DNA of 64,000 nt from Monoplex corrugatus (Eukaryota > Mollusca > Gastropoda > Littorinimorpha > Ranellidae): NCBI GenBank assembly GCA_030674185.1, contig CM060312.1:697669-761668 (forward strand). The letters are read 5' to 3'. Below are positions 1-12,294 of this stretch, piece by piece; position 1 is the first letter of the stretch, and each line of letters begins with the position of its first letter. A program made the translations under genes and the position numbers. The notes under the pieces were generated by a model, which did not search any database, was not told the DNA's origin, and saw only the letters and a list, made by a program, of their open reading frames with translations.

Positions 1-290
1 CTATAAGTACACTGTGTGTTTATCTGTAGCTACAGTGTGTATTTTCCTATATACAGTAGTTACACTACATATCTGTAGGTACAATGTCTCCTTACTGTAC
101 ACTGACATGACAACTGGGTACGTGAAGGTCGTCAGCTCTGTCATGGAATCTATTTAGAAGACCAACAATATTGATTTCAAACCCATGAAGCGCCTCGGTC
201 CTGGGTAGGGATACGATCAAGAGAATATATCGTTTATATGAACTTTCAAATTATCATTTTGACTTCGTGTTCTGAGATCGGTAGAAGGAA
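1..290. other. Unassigned sequence
   Basis: No coding region is supported. The first 120 bases hold imperfect repeats of a 'ctgtag.taca.tgt' pattern, which may be the worn edge of another tandem array starting outside the window. Confidence 0.3.
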
Positions 291-2470
291 CAAGACGTAT
301 AGAGAAACTGGTTGTCAAGGCCAGAACAAATATCAGAAACTTTACCGAGAAAGAATTCACAAGATACTTCAGTTGAAAAGATCGGTAAAGAGTGGGCAGG
401 GGAGGGTTGATTTCTGATGACTACAAAGATTTCTACAAATATTAAACAACTGCTGAGAAGGACTACTGTTTGATATCCTAGAACAACTGAGGTCAGTCTT
501 CGCTTTAAGGATCAGTTTGGTGACTTGTCTTTTTGCCCAAGAGAATTTTGTTTATACGCAGTCAAACCAATCTTCAAGTCATGGAGATTATATTTGATGG
601 AGGGATCTCACGGGGATGGCTTGCAAATCCGCACTTTGTGTTGTAAAACGTGGGTAGTGAAGTTGGTCCACAGTTTGACAGACAACTGGAGACACAGCAG
701 TTTGCACTTCTTTTCTGATAGTTGATTTGCAGCTCATTGTGGGAGATGAAAGCTGCAGAAGTCCACGTTGTGGCTGATGCATATGATATAAAATCATTCT
801 TTGATGGCCTATGTGCAGTGCAGGACAAAAGGCTTTCTGGCTGAACATCAGGCGGAACGTCTGACCACTATTCTGTTGACAGAAAAAGCTGCCGTCTTTA
901 TCATGATGGGCTGAGCACTATTATTAAACAAGGAGTCGTCAATATTTGATCATGCCACTGCAGTACTTACCTTGCTACTACTAGTACTAGTAAAGAAATG
1001 TTTAGTAGACACACTCTCCAGTGCCATGATTACCTAACCCTGAAGCAAACCAAACCTTGATGGTATTCCTGCATATCTGTACAGGAATGGTGGTGAGATA
1101 TGTCTTGAGAAGCTGACAACCCTGTGCCAGTCTGTAGGACAGAAGGAACAGGCTCCACAATATTTAAAGATGCTTGATAATTCTCATTTACAACAGAAAT
1201 GGCGATTAGATCTTATACGATAATTATCACAAGATATCCCCCCTGTGCGTTTTGGCGTTGATCCTTACCAGGACCATCTTGAACAGTTATCATCTAAGTA
1301 TGGGAGCCCACTTTTCCTGAGTCTCATCATGTCTTTCATGGTAAAAGAGGCACGAGTGACATGTTGTGTATTTGCCATATGCCAGCTGCAATACAAGTGT
1401 CACAAACAAAACCAGGAGCCCCACGTTGTGTTTGTAGATCTGACCAAAGTATTTGGCGCCATTAACTGAGAGCATACATGAGATTGTCTTCAGAAGCTTA
1501 TCGCACTGATTGTTTCCTTACTCCACAATGGCTTGTTGACCAGGTGCAAGACAAGGAGGAGGCATCAAAAACCTTCCCAGTGCAGGACAGAATAAAACAG
1601 GGATGTGTTCTAGCGCCCACACTCTTCTCAGTCCCTTTTGAGGATATGCTGATTGACACATTCAGAGATTTTGACATGGGAATGTACATTCAGTCCTGAT
1701 CAGATAGAAAATTCTTCAAACATGCTATCTAGCGAAAAATTTTCTTTGCATGACTGTGCACTGGCTGCACGCTTGCAAAAAGATGTCCAGTGCATCACGC
1801 TTCAGCTTTACAATTTGCCTCAGCAAGACCGAAGCTATGTTTCAACGAACATCATCTCAGACTTCTGACACTTCACCCACGATGTCTGATTGTCACCAAA
1901 ACCTGGAGATCAGACTGTGGACAAATTCTACTGCTTGGGCAGTACAGTGAGCAGTAATGGATCTCTTAATGCAGAGATGTCGCTGAGCATTTCCAAGGCC
2001 AAGACTGCCATTAAAACGCTGACCAAGTAATTGTGGCAGGACCGTGGCATCAAGCTCATCACAAAAAAAATGCTCTGTACAGAACTGTAGTCTTGAGCAC
2101 TATGCTGTACTACTTTGAAACCTGGACTATCTACAGCATGCTCAATATCTGGAACAGGTCCACTAAGGACTTCAGTGCAAGATCTGGAATATCAAGTGGC
2201 AAAATCGAGAGCCCAACTTTCAGTTTCTAATCGTCAAATGCCAGTTCTATTGGATATGACGTACTGCCCGTGTGGAAGACAACTACATCACAAAGATGAT
2301 CCCCTACAGAGAGCTGAATCAGGGATACCGTCACCAGGAAAGGTCGTTAAAGCCATACAAGGATACTCTGAAGGCCGACCTCATCAGCTGTGGCATCAAC
2401 GCCACTAACAAGGATACTCTGAAGGCCGACCTCATCAGCTGTGGCATCAACGCCACTAACTAGGAAGACA
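290..2470 (+). mobile_element. Decayed LINE reverse transcriptase relic
   Basis: Frame-shifted pieces of a non-LTR retrotransposon polymerase run along the plus strand in the expected order. A linker segment with 'SFFDGL' lies near 790. It is followed by 'FVDLTKVFGAIN' (about 1429-1468, the first catalytic Asp region), 'RIKQGCVLAPTLFS' (about 1590-1632), 'YCLGSTVSSNG' (about 1922-1955) and a C-terminal 'YKDTLKADLISCGI' (about 2355-2400). Many stops and frameshifts separate the blocks, so the copy is dead. The block order and wording match the metazoan LINE group with a DLTKAFD / QGCVLAPTLFS polymerase. The relic at 55245-55850 appears to belong to the same group. The 5' limit is uncertain: 290-740 is assigned only by faint similarity and position. 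Confidence 0.7.
2359..2460 (+). repeat. 51-bp in-frame tandem duplication
   Basis: Two perfect copies of a 51-base unit (2359-2409 and 2410-2460) each encode the same 17 residues of the LINE C-terminus (YKDTLKADL... region). The duplication lies inside a dead element, so it happened by slippage or unequal exchange after or near inactivation. Confidence 0.9.
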
Positions 2471-2615
2471 ATAAACGGAATCGTGTATGCGGGTATGAGC
2501 TGAATGAAGAGAGAATGGAAGTGAGGAGGGCAATACTCACGTTCTTCACGGGCATCTGACGGTGTATCGAGTTGTGCAAGTCTGTCACGATACGGTTGTC
2601 TAGGCCTGAAAACAG

Positions 2616-2940
<325 letters not shown>

Positions 2941-3019
2941 AAGAGACGCTCGATTTTTAAAGACTGAAGACAGCCATCAGTTTCTAAACGTTACCACCAC
3001 ACTCGCTCCTTCAATATAA

Positions 3020-3023
3020 CATC

Positions 3024-3066
<43 letters not shown>

Positions 3067-3077
3067 GACTGTCTGTC

Positions 3078-3108
<31 letters not shown>

Positions 3109-3300
3109 CTGTCTCTCTGTGTTTCCATGCATACATACATACATGCATACATACATACATACATACATACATACATACGTACATACACATACATAATACA
3201 TACGTACATACACATCATACATACATACATACATATATACATACACACATACATACATACGTACATACACATACATACAGACAGACATGCGTGCATGTAT
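3020..3300. repeat. (CTGT)n, (CT)n and (CATA)n microsatellites
   Basis: Three simple-sequence blocks follow one another: a CTGT run (about 3027-3075), a CT run (about 3078-3120) and a CATA run (about 3128-3275) with interruptions. Confidence 0.97.
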
Positions 3301-3304
3301 ACAG

Positions 3305-4290
3305 ATATAAACACGATTTATCTATTTATTCTTTCATTCGTTCATGTGCATTTATAGTTTGGTTTAATCTACTTATCTGGATTGCATAATGGCTGATTCT
3401 TGTTTATAATTTCCACATGTATTGCTTTCCTTCTTTTTCGGTTGAAAATTACCAGGCTCATTCAAGTATCCACTAAACTGATCGTTCTGTTTTTATCACG
3501 GTGGAGAAACTTACACTTATTACAAGAGATTTTAACCACAGCTCTCTTTAAAAAGTCACTTCCCAATTTTTACCACCAAGTTAGTATTTCAGATTGTGGA
3601 AATAAGACGACTGCTTTGTGCTACTCTAAAGTCAAAAATAGTTGTTCTTCCTGCAATTGACGTCTGTTGGACGTTTGACCACTAACTAGCGCACATACTA
3701 CCACGATACAGACCTTATGTAAACATGTACGATGTCTGTGAAAGCGAAAGTGCATGACTGATCAGATGACTTTTGGATGCTGAGAGATTGTTTTGAGTGT
3801 ACGGACTGGAATGTACTGGTACAGTCCACTGACAATGAGATTATGTGTGAACAAGCAGATACTGTTCACTGAGTACACAACATTTCCTGAACATTGTCTT
3901 ATGTCAACTAGAGATGCAAAAAAAACAACAACAACAACAAAAAAACGCCGACAATACATGTAAATCTTGAATTTTCCAACAGAGCAAAGGCGCTCTAAAT
4001 GAAAAAAAAAATATGACGGGAGTAAGAAAGAGGTCATGGAATCGCAAAAATAAGTAAAGAGAGATTTACAACAGGGCAGAAAAAATACAAACGAAAGATA
4101 GAAAGCAAAGTAGCAACAACCAGAAAGTGGTATAGGAAGGGATGAAACTGGTGAGTGGACACAAAGGTTAAAAAAAAAAAAAAGGGGGGGGGGGGTCAGT
4201 TTTAAAATCATTTGAAGAAGACGCAAGCAAATTTAGTGCATTTTATGTTCGTTTTCATTATCACTATTTTAGCACAGAAAGAAGGGAGTT
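3305..4290. other. Unassigned intergenic or intronic sequence
   Basis: I see no supportable gene. The region is AT-rich, with short A tracts (about 3918-3945, 4004-4012) and an A13/G12 run near 4170-4194. The minus-strand open frame over 3762-4226 is mainly phenylalanine-rich readthrough of these A tracts. Confidence 0.5.
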
Positions 4291-5200
4291 GAATCATATG
4301 CTAAATAACGGCCTCAATGATAAGGAAGACGAGAGAATCGCTGTCTCTGCAGAGGAGGTACTCCGTTATCTAAAACGAGTGAAAATAACAACAAAAAAGC
4401 GCCAAGCCCTGTTGGGATTCGTAACAATACTCTAAAATAGTGTGCAGTTCAACTATATCCAATCATAATATTTGTGATTTTAATCAATCTCTTACTCAGT
4501 GTAAAATACCGTCCTCCTGGAATACCTCCTGCACTATACCTGTACCAAAGAAAAGACCAGTAACTTGTATGAATAATTTCGTCCTGTGGCGTTAATTAAC
4601 ATCTGCCAGTGATGAAAATATTTGAGAGAGTGGTGTTAACCCACTTGCAGACATCTGTCAGTCCCTTTTTTTTTTTTAGATACCCTTTGAATTGCAGTGT
4701 ACGAGAAAAAAAAAAAACGGAAACGTAGATGACTATATACTTTCTGTCATGAAAACGTATGAACATCTAGACAAACGACGTGACTGTGACCACCTGATGT
4801 TCTTTTACTTTTCTAATGCTTTTAATACTATTCAACCTCATCTTTTAGCAAAGAAGCTCAAGCAGATAGGAATAGTTTTTCCTTCCATTTTAGGAGTTTT
4901 GGATTATCTTACTAACAGACCTCACTTTGTGAAATTGAATGATTGTCCACTTTCATATTTACAAACACAGGTGCACCACAATGTACTATGTTCGCACAAT
5001 TTATGTTTTCATTGTTTGTAATTAAATGCAGACACTTGACGGAATCGTGTCCACTGATTGAGTTTGCAGATGGTTCTGTAATAAAAGGACTACAGATGAT
5101 TTTGAAGATGATTACAAAAAAGAAATTGAAAGGTTTGTGGAATGGTGTGAGGACAACTATATTAACTTAAATGTAAGAAAAACAAAAGAACTTGTAATTG
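4290..5200 (+). mobile_element. Decayed CR1-group-like LINE polymerase relic
   Basis: Broken reverse-transcriptase pieces occur in order on the plus strand. 'SAEEVLRYLKRVK' near 4350 is the pre-RT linker. A degraded 'IPVPKK' block lies near 4535. 'YFSNAFNTIQPHLLAKKL' (about 4806-4860) matches the usual (D)YSSAFNTIQPHLL block, with the first catalytic Asp lost to Tyr/Phe. 'NTGAPQCTM' (about 4962-4988) corresponds to TGAPQGCVLSP, and 'IEFADGS' (about 5058-5078) to the (F)ADD block with its second Asp lost. The catalytic residues are damaged and frames shift, so this is an old inactive copy. The clade call rests on motif wording only. Confidence 0.65.
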
Positions 5201-5219
5201 TCTTCAAAACAAAGAATCA

Positions 5220-5490
5220 TGTTCACGTCACCCGCCACCCGTCACCCGTCACCCGTCAGTATCATTGAGTTCGATGGTAGCCACTGCAGCAGATGCCAAG
5301 ACAACTCTCCTCCATTTACTCAGATCTTGACATCTCTGTGCTACTTTGCAGACTCTCAAATTGATGATGCTGGTGACGTTGTTGGTGCAGGAGGTGAATA
5401 GTCTGCCTGGATTTCTTTTGGCTTTAAGTTTTCCTTTCAAAACTGTTGTCATTGGAGTTGTGTTGTTGTGGATTGCAGGACCGAGTATGT
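5220..5490 (-). mobile_element. Probable LINE 3' terminal fragment
   Basis: The minus strand has an open stretch with 'VLKGKLKAKRNPGRL', 'LSKWRRVVLASAAVA' and 'ELNDTD'. This resembles the extreme C-terminus of RTE-type polymerases, where a GR/RGRP motif and a W-R-R motif precede the stop. It ends in a short GTCACCC tandem tail (about 5224-5257), as such elements often end in short repeats. The assignment is tentative because no catalytic block is present. Confidence 0.45.
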
Positions 5491-5569
5491 GTTTATGTTA
5501 TTACAGGCCTGTTACAGCACAAATGAATTTTCCTTAAGAATTAATAAATTCTGTTGATTTTAACTGAGT

Positions 5570-7270
5570 TGAATTAGAAAGGCACAGTATTTAATGATCT
5601 GTTTACAACATGCCAAACAAGGTAGAATATGTATTGATTATTCAAAAGAGGCCCAGCAAGGCACAGTATTCAGTGATATATTTAAAACACAACCAGTAAG
5701 GCTTAGTACTCAGTGATATGTTTTAACACACATAGTAAGGCACAGTACTCAGTGATATATTTAAAACACACCTAACAAGGCACAGTATTCAGTGATATGT
5801 TTTAACACACATAGTAAGGCACAGTACTCAGTGATATATTTAAAACACACCTAACAAGGCACAGTATTCAGTGATATGTTTTAACACACATAGTAAGGCA
5901 CAGTACTCAGTGATTATTTAAAACACACCTAACAAGGCACAGTATTCAGTGATTGTTAAAACACACCTAGCAAGGCACAGTACTCAGTGATATATTTAAA
6001 ACACACCTAACAAGGCACAGTATTCAGTGATATGTTTTAACACACATAGTAAGGCACAGTACTCAGTGATATATTTAAAACACACCTAACAAGGCACAGT
6101 ATTCAGTGATATGTTAAAAACACCCTAGCAAGGCACAGTATTCAGTGATATGTTTAAAACACACCTAACAAGGCACAGTATTCAGTGATATGTTTAAAAC
6201 ACACCTAACAAGGCACAGTATTCAGTGATATGTTTTAACACACCTAACAAGGCACAGTATTCAGTGATATGTTTAAAACACACCAGCAAGGCACAGTATT
6301 CAGTGATATGTTTAAAACACACCTAGCAAGGCACAGTATTCAGTGATATGTTTAAAACACACCAGCAAGGCACAGTACTCAGTGATATGTTTAAAACACA
6401 CCTAACAAGGCACAGTATTCAGTGATATGTTTAAAACACACCAGCAAGGCACAGTATTCAGTGATATGTTTAAAACACACCTAGCAAGGCACAGTATTCA
6501 GTGATATGTTTAAAACACACAAGCAAGGCACAGTATTCAGTGATATGTTTAAAACACACAAAGCAAGGCACAGTATTCAGTGATATGTTTAAAACACACA
6601 AAGCAAGGCACAGTATTCAGTGATATGTTTAAAACACACCTAACAAGGCACAGTATTCAGTGATATGTTTTAACACACCTAACAAGGCACAGTATTCAGT
6701 GATATGTTTAAAACACACCTAACAAGGCACAGTATTCAGTGATATGTTTAAAAACAACCTAGCAAGGCACAGTATTCAGTGATATGTTTAAAACACACCC
6801 AGCAAGGCACAGTATTCAGTGATATGTTTAAAACACACAAAGCAAGGCACAGTATTCAGTGATATGTTTAAAACACACCCAGCAAGGCACAGTACTCAGT
6901 GATATGTTTAAAACACACCTAGCAAGGCACAGTATTCAGTGATATGTTTAAAACACACAAAGCAAGGCACAGTATTCAGTGATATGTTTAAAACACACAA
7001 AGCAAGGCACAGTATTCAGTGATATGTTTAAAACATACATAGCAAGGCACAGTATTCAGTGATATGTTTAAAACACACAAAGCAAGGCACAGCATTCAGT
7101 GATATGTTTAAAACACACATAGCAAGGCACAGCATTCAGTGATATGTTTAAATAAGCTCAGCAAGCAAGGCACAGCATTCAGTGATATGTTTAAAATAAG
7201 CTCAGCAAGCAAGGCACAGTACTCAGTGATATGTTTAAAATAAGCTCAGCAAGCAAGGCACAGTATTTGG
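5570..7270. repeat. 40-bp minisatellite, about 42 units
   Basis: A 40-base unit beginning 'aaggcacagtattcagtgat' and continuing 'atgtttaaaacacacctaac' repeats head to tail. Units toward 5600-6060 alternate between two subtypes (TTTTAACACACATAG and TTTAAAACACACCTAAC). Units toward 7150-7260 gain an 'aataagctcagcaagc' spacer. The array ends about 100 bases from the donor of exon 7372-7628, on its downstream side, so it is intronic for the minus-strand gene. Confidence 0.96.
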
Positions 7271-7371
7271 TGGTGGAGAGTGTAGTCAATGGTTGATGAG
7301 CGTGAGCGAACGACAAAGTTTTGGGGATGGAATGCTGCTATAGACGTGTTCAACCTGCGCACAAATCTCAC

Positions 7372-7628
7372 CTTCGATTTTCTTCATCTGGTTCTCGAAG
7401 AGGTCAAGGTCACGTTGGAAGGCCTTGAGGATGTTGGCCTTAACCTTGGACACAACCTGGTTTTGCTGCTCCCACTTGTCCAAGACAGTGGCCAGTTTGT
7501 CGCAGAACCTGGAGGCTGCCTCCCTCACTACCCTCTTCCCCTCTCTGTCAGGAGGTGGGCACTCACCTGGCGTCCACCTGCTGATCTCCCGCTGGCAATC
7601 CTCAGAGCTCAGGTAGGTGATAACTTTT
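7372..7628 (-). CDS. Dynamin-like large GTPase, internal exon (stalk region)
   Basis: This is a 257-base exon on the minus strand. The acceptor is TTGTCAG (bases 7629-7635) and the donor GTGAGA (7366-7371). It starts in phase 2 and ends in phase 1. It encodes a charged, helical segment beginning 'KVITYLSSEDCQREISRW', then 'TPGECPPPDREGKRVV' and a long amphipathic stretch 'LDKWEQQNQVVSKVKA' to 'FENQMKKIE'. The W-x(3)-ECP-P pattern followed by a helical W-E segment resembles the post-GTPase stalk of mollusc large GTPases that databases often label DSTYK-like; this is from memory of the family. The first base completes an Arg codon begun in exon 28299-28493. If the donor is not used, translation runs on to a stop at 7286-7288. 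Its acceptor edge is the template for the array at 7629-10700. Confidence 0.8.
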
Positions 7629-10600
7629 CTGACAACACACAACACGGACTGGTAATGAATTTTCTGACACAGATAACACACGACACAGACAGGTGATGAG
7701 TTTTCTGACAACACACAGACAACACACAACACAGACAGGTGAGTAGTTTTCTGACGACAAACTGACAACACACGTAACAGACAGGTAATGAGTTTTCTGA
7801 CAACACACAGACAACACACAACACAGACAGGTGATGAGTTTTCTGACAACACACAGACAACACACAACACAGACAGGTGATGAGTTTTCTGACAACACAC
7901 AGACAACACACAACACAGACAGGTGATGAGTTTTCTGACAACACACAGACAACACACAACACAGACAGGTGAGGAGTTTTCTGATGACAAACTGACAACA
8001 CACGTAACAGACAGGTAATGAGTTTTCTGACAACACACAACACAGAGAGGTGATGAGTTTTCTGACACAGACACACATGACAGGTGAGGAGATTTCTGGC
8101 AACACACATTACAGACAGGTGATGAGTTTTCCAACACAGGCAACACATAACACAGACAGATGAGGAGTTTTCCAACACAGGCAACACCTAACACAGACAG
8201 GTGAAGAGATTTCTGGTAACACACAACACGGACAGGTGATGAGTTTTCCAACACGGACAACACATAATACAGACAGGTGATGAGTTTTCCAACACAGGCA
8301 ACACACAACACAGACAGGTGATGAGTTTTCCAACACAGGCAACACACAACACCGACAGGTGAGTAGTTTTCTGACACAGACAATACACAGCACAGACAGG
8401 AGATGACTTTTCTGACAACACACAGACAACACACAACACAGACAGGTGAGGAGTTTTCTGACACAGACAACACACAACACAGACAGGTAATGAGTTTTCT
8501 GACACCATACACAACACAAACAGGTAATGAGTTTTCTGACACAGACAACACACAACAGAGACAGGTAATGAGTTTTCTGACACCATACACAACACACAAC
8601 ACAAACAGGTAATGAGTTTTCTGACACCATACACAACACACAACACAAACAGGTAATGAGTTTTCTGACACAGACAACACACAACACAGACAGGTAATGA
8701 GTTTTCTGACACCATACACAACACACAACACAGACAGGTAATGAGTTTTCTGACACAGACAACACACAACACAGACAGGTAATGAGTTTTCTGACACCAT
8801 ACACAACACACAACACAAACAGGTAATGAGTTTTCTGACACCATACACAACACACAACACAGACAGGTAATGAGTTTTCTGACACCATACACAACACACA
8901 ACACAAACAGGTAATGAGTTTTCTGACACCATACACAACACACAACACAGACAGGTAATGAGTTTTCTGACACAGAAAACACAACACAGACAGGTGAGTA
9001 GTTTTCTGACACCATACACAACACACAACACAAACAGGTAATGAGTTTTCTGACACCATACACAACACAGACAGGTGAGTAGTTTTCTGACACCATACAC
9101 AACACACAACACAAACAGGTAATGAGTTTTCTGACACCATACACAACACACAACACAAACAGGTAATGAGTTTTCTGACACCATACACAACACACAACAC
9201 AGACAGGTAATGAGTTTTCTGACACCATACACAACACACAACACAGACAGGAGATGAGTTTTCTGACACAGACAACACACAACACAAACAGGTCATGAGT
9301 TTTCTGACACAGACAACACAGAACACAGACAGGTGAGGAGTTTTCTGACACAGACAACACAGAACATAGACAGGTGAGGTGTTTTCTGACACAGACAACA
9401 CAGAACACAGACAGGTGAGGAGTTTTCTGACACAGACAACACACAACACAGACAGGTGAGGAGTTTTCGGACTACACACTGACAATGCACAACACAGACA
9501 GGTCATGAGTTTTTTGACACAGACAACACACAACACAGACAAGTAAGGAGTTTTTTGACACAGACAACACAGACAGGTGAGGTGTTTTCAAACAACACAC
9601 AACACAGACAGGTGAGGAGTTTTCAGACAACACACAACACAGACAGGTCATGAGTTTTCTGACACAGACAACACACAACACAGACAGGTGAGGAGTTTTT
9701 TGACACAGACAACACACAACACAGACAGGTGAGGTGTTTTCAGACAGCACACAACACAGACAGGTCATGAGTTTTCTTACACAGATAACACACAATACAG
9801 ACAGGCAATGAGTTTTCTGACAACACACAATACACAACACAGACAGGTAATGAGTTTTCTGACATTACACTGACAACACACAACACAGACAGGTAATGAG
9901 GTTTCTGACATTACACTGACAACACACAACACAGACAGGTAATGAGTTTTCTGACATTACACTGACAACACACAACACAGACAGGTAATGAGTTTTTGAC
10001 ATTACACTGACAACACACAACACAGACAGGTAATGAGTTTTCTGACATTACACTGACAACACACAACACAGACAGGTAATGAGGTTTCTGACATTACATG
10101 ACAACACACAACACAGACAGGTAATGAGGTTTCTGACATTACACTGACAATACACAACACAGACAGGTAATGAGTTTTCTGACATTACACTGACAACACA
10201 CAACACAGACAGGTAATGAGTTTTCTGACATTACACTGACAACACACAACACAGACAGGTATGAGGTTTCTGACATTACACTGACAACACACAACACAGA
10301 CAGGTAATGAGGTTTCTGACATTACACTGACAACACACAACACAGACAGGTAATGAGATTTCTGACAACACACAACACAGACAGGTAATGAGTTTTCTGA
10401 CATTACACTGACAACACACAAACACAGACAGGTAATGAGGTTTCTGACATTACACTGACAACACACAACACAGACAGGTAATGAGATTTCTGACAACATA
10501 CAATCCAGACAGATAATGAGGGGTTGTTGTTTTTTTGTTTTTTGGTGGGGGGTTTTTTGGTGTGTTTTTTGACAACACACAATACACAACAGACACAGGC

Positions 10601-10700
10601 GATGTGTTTTCTGATAACACACAATGCACAATACAGACAGGTAATGTGTTTTCTGATAACACATAATGCACAATACAGACAGGTGATGAGTTTTCTGACA
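7629..10700. repeat. Exon-edge minisatellite carrying an acceptor in each unit
   Basis: Units of 46 bases (nearest the exon), then 39 and 42 bases, then about 50-60 bases repeat across 3 kb. Read on the minus strand, each unit contains 'TTGTCAG' followed by an 'AAAACTCATTACCTGTCTG'-like segment. This matches the real acceptor and first 21 coding bases of exon 7372-7628 (AAAAGTTATCACCTACCTGAG) at about 16 of 21 positions. The exon edge is therefore the last, most diverged member of the array. Open frames of several hundred codons through the array are repeat artefacts (VRKLITCLCC-type peptides). Confidence 0.93.
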
Positions 10701-10766
10701 TTCGTGGTCAGATAAATAATATGATTTTTTTTCAATTGTCCATGCACTAGGCTGTACGTAACTGAT

Positions 10767-10767
<1 letters not shown>

Positions 10768-10818
<51 letters not shown>
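10768..10818. repeat. (TTG)n microsatellite
   Basis: About 16 TTG trinucleotides in a row at the edge of a LINE fragment. They probably derive from the tail of that retroelement. Confidence 0.95.
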
Positions 10819-10819
<1 letters not shown>

Positions 10820-10970
10820 AAAAGTTCAAGGTGAGTGATATCAAGAGCTTTCTTAAAATCAGCAAACAGGATACTAAAAAATTGTTAGTGTTATGAAGTC
10901 ACTGGTAAACAAGCCCTGTTAGCGCAGTGTGACATGAGTGTTTCTTTCTAAATCCAGATAAACACGCAAA
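10820..10970 (-). mobile_element. Short LINE polymerase fragment
   Basis: On the minus strand, 'GFRKKHSCHTALTGLVYQ' (about 10964-10911) is followed after a frameshift by 'LFADFKKALDITHLELL' (about 10875-10825). These are consecutive blocks of a non-LTR reverse transcriptase, the second holding the first catalytic Asp. The wording matches the larger antisense element at 57097-61650 (GFRQNHSCHTALTRL, VFLDFKKTFD), so both belong to one group. Bases 10971-11100 are unassigned. Confidence 0.7.
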
Positions 10971-11100
10971 CACAGAACATTCTACACTCACACCGTAAAA
11001 CCAGGACAAGTTCTGCAGATGGGAGTCCTTGGCATATCAAACTTGTTATATTTAAAAAATACGTCTGCCTCTTGGAATATTTGAGTTGCTAAAGCGTGGA

Positions 11101-12177
11101 GTGTGTCAATGGCAGATGTGATGCGTCTAGTGTGTCGGCTAGTGACTGCGTGCTTGTCACCTCTCACTTTCAGCCTGCACCGCTGGCTAGCACTGCTGCT
11201 TGCAGCTAGGCGAAAAGAAGAGCAGAATGCGTAAGTCTCTTCCTGTCAGTACATTGCCTCTTCATCAGCAAGCCCTACGTTATGCTTCCTCGTGGCGACA
11301 TGCGGTAACTGAGCACCTCACGGACTCAGGCTAAATCTCGAGGGACTCGGAGGGGGTCTGGCCCCCAGACGCGCGGCACCCAGGCCCAATGGCGTGTGGA
11401 TATGCCCTGGTGCCCACGAACCAGACCCCCAGCTATGGGTAAATAGCTCCACTGCCTTGTGGACATCTCGGGAGAGAATAAGGCTAAGAAAGGTAACCCT
11501 GAAAGAAAAATCACCCTACTGCCTTGTAGGTTGTCGTGGGAACGACAAAGGCTAGCGGAGAGACTGCAACAACAAAAACCGATGGAAGGCAACGGGAAAC
11601 CATCATCGTATTCTCCCAAGAACATCATGGACAGAAAAAAGAAGGAAAATGAAGATAACGACGTGAATAGGTGCTCTGATGGAGCACCTTCGTCCGGTAG
11701 GGACCGTCATGCGGCGCAGGTGACACCAGACCGTCAGCCAGCTACTGCGACCAAACTCAAACTCGAAAATGCTAAAATGGCAACATGGAACATAAGAACT
11801 TTGTTCCAAAAAGGCAAATTAGACAATGTCAAAATGGAGATGGAAAGTCTTAACTTTAGTATTTTAGGACTAGGGAAAGTGAGATGGAAGGGGGCAGGGT
11901 ATTGATGGAGGCAGACACAAGTAGATCATTCATAAGGAAGATTAGGTAAAGGCAGGCAACATTCATAGGCCATTTCATGAGGAAAGGGGAATTGGAACAC
12001 CTGGTCACAACGGGAAAGCTGGAGGGAAGGAGAGCACCGGGTAGACCCAGGGAGAAGATACTAGACGGACTGACAGAGTGGCTGAAGACAAGGAGGGTGG
12101 AAGAGATGCTTGAGGCAACAAGAGACAGAGACAGAAGATAGAAGTCCGTAATCGCCAACGCCATGCGGCAAGGCACC

Positions 12178-12215
<38 letters not shown>
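11101..12215 (+). mobile_element. RTE-like element with large internal deletion
   Basis: The 5' half (11101 to about 11902) matches the 5' region of the element at 30001-33413, including the start of the endonuclease (MATWNIRTLFQKGKLDN and VRWKGAG). The sequence then jumps directly to the 3' terminal part ('GGRHK...' region; HFMRKGEL, GKLEGR..PGRPR) and the (GAT)n tail. About 2.4 kb holding most of the endonuclease and the whole RT core is missing. Flanking copies of 'aaagcgt(g/a)ga' at 11091-11100 and 12216-12225 look like a 10-base target-site duplication with one mismatch. This copy is non-autonomous. Confidence 0.85.
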
Positions 12216-12217
<2 letters not shown>

Positions 12218-12294
12218 AGCGTAGAACTAAACATCTTCCGCTTCTTTCACTTCTACTATTGAAATCATCGTGTAGAGTATTGGCTTGAATTATC

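Noticed and set aside
3762..4226. 154-codon minus-strand frame with hydrophobic stretches
   Set aside because: The hydrophobicity comes from A tracts read as Phe. There is no splice context, start context or recognisable domain.
5570..7270. Regular repeats that could suggest a CRISPR array
   Set aside because: Units are contiguous with no unique spacers, and the surrounding sequence is a eukaryotic intron.
7286..9542. Minus-strand open frames of 664, 477 and 418 codons
   Set aside because: They are translations of the acceptor-edge array in all three frames (repeating VRKLITCLCC-type peptides). Only the last part belongs to the real exon 7372-7628.
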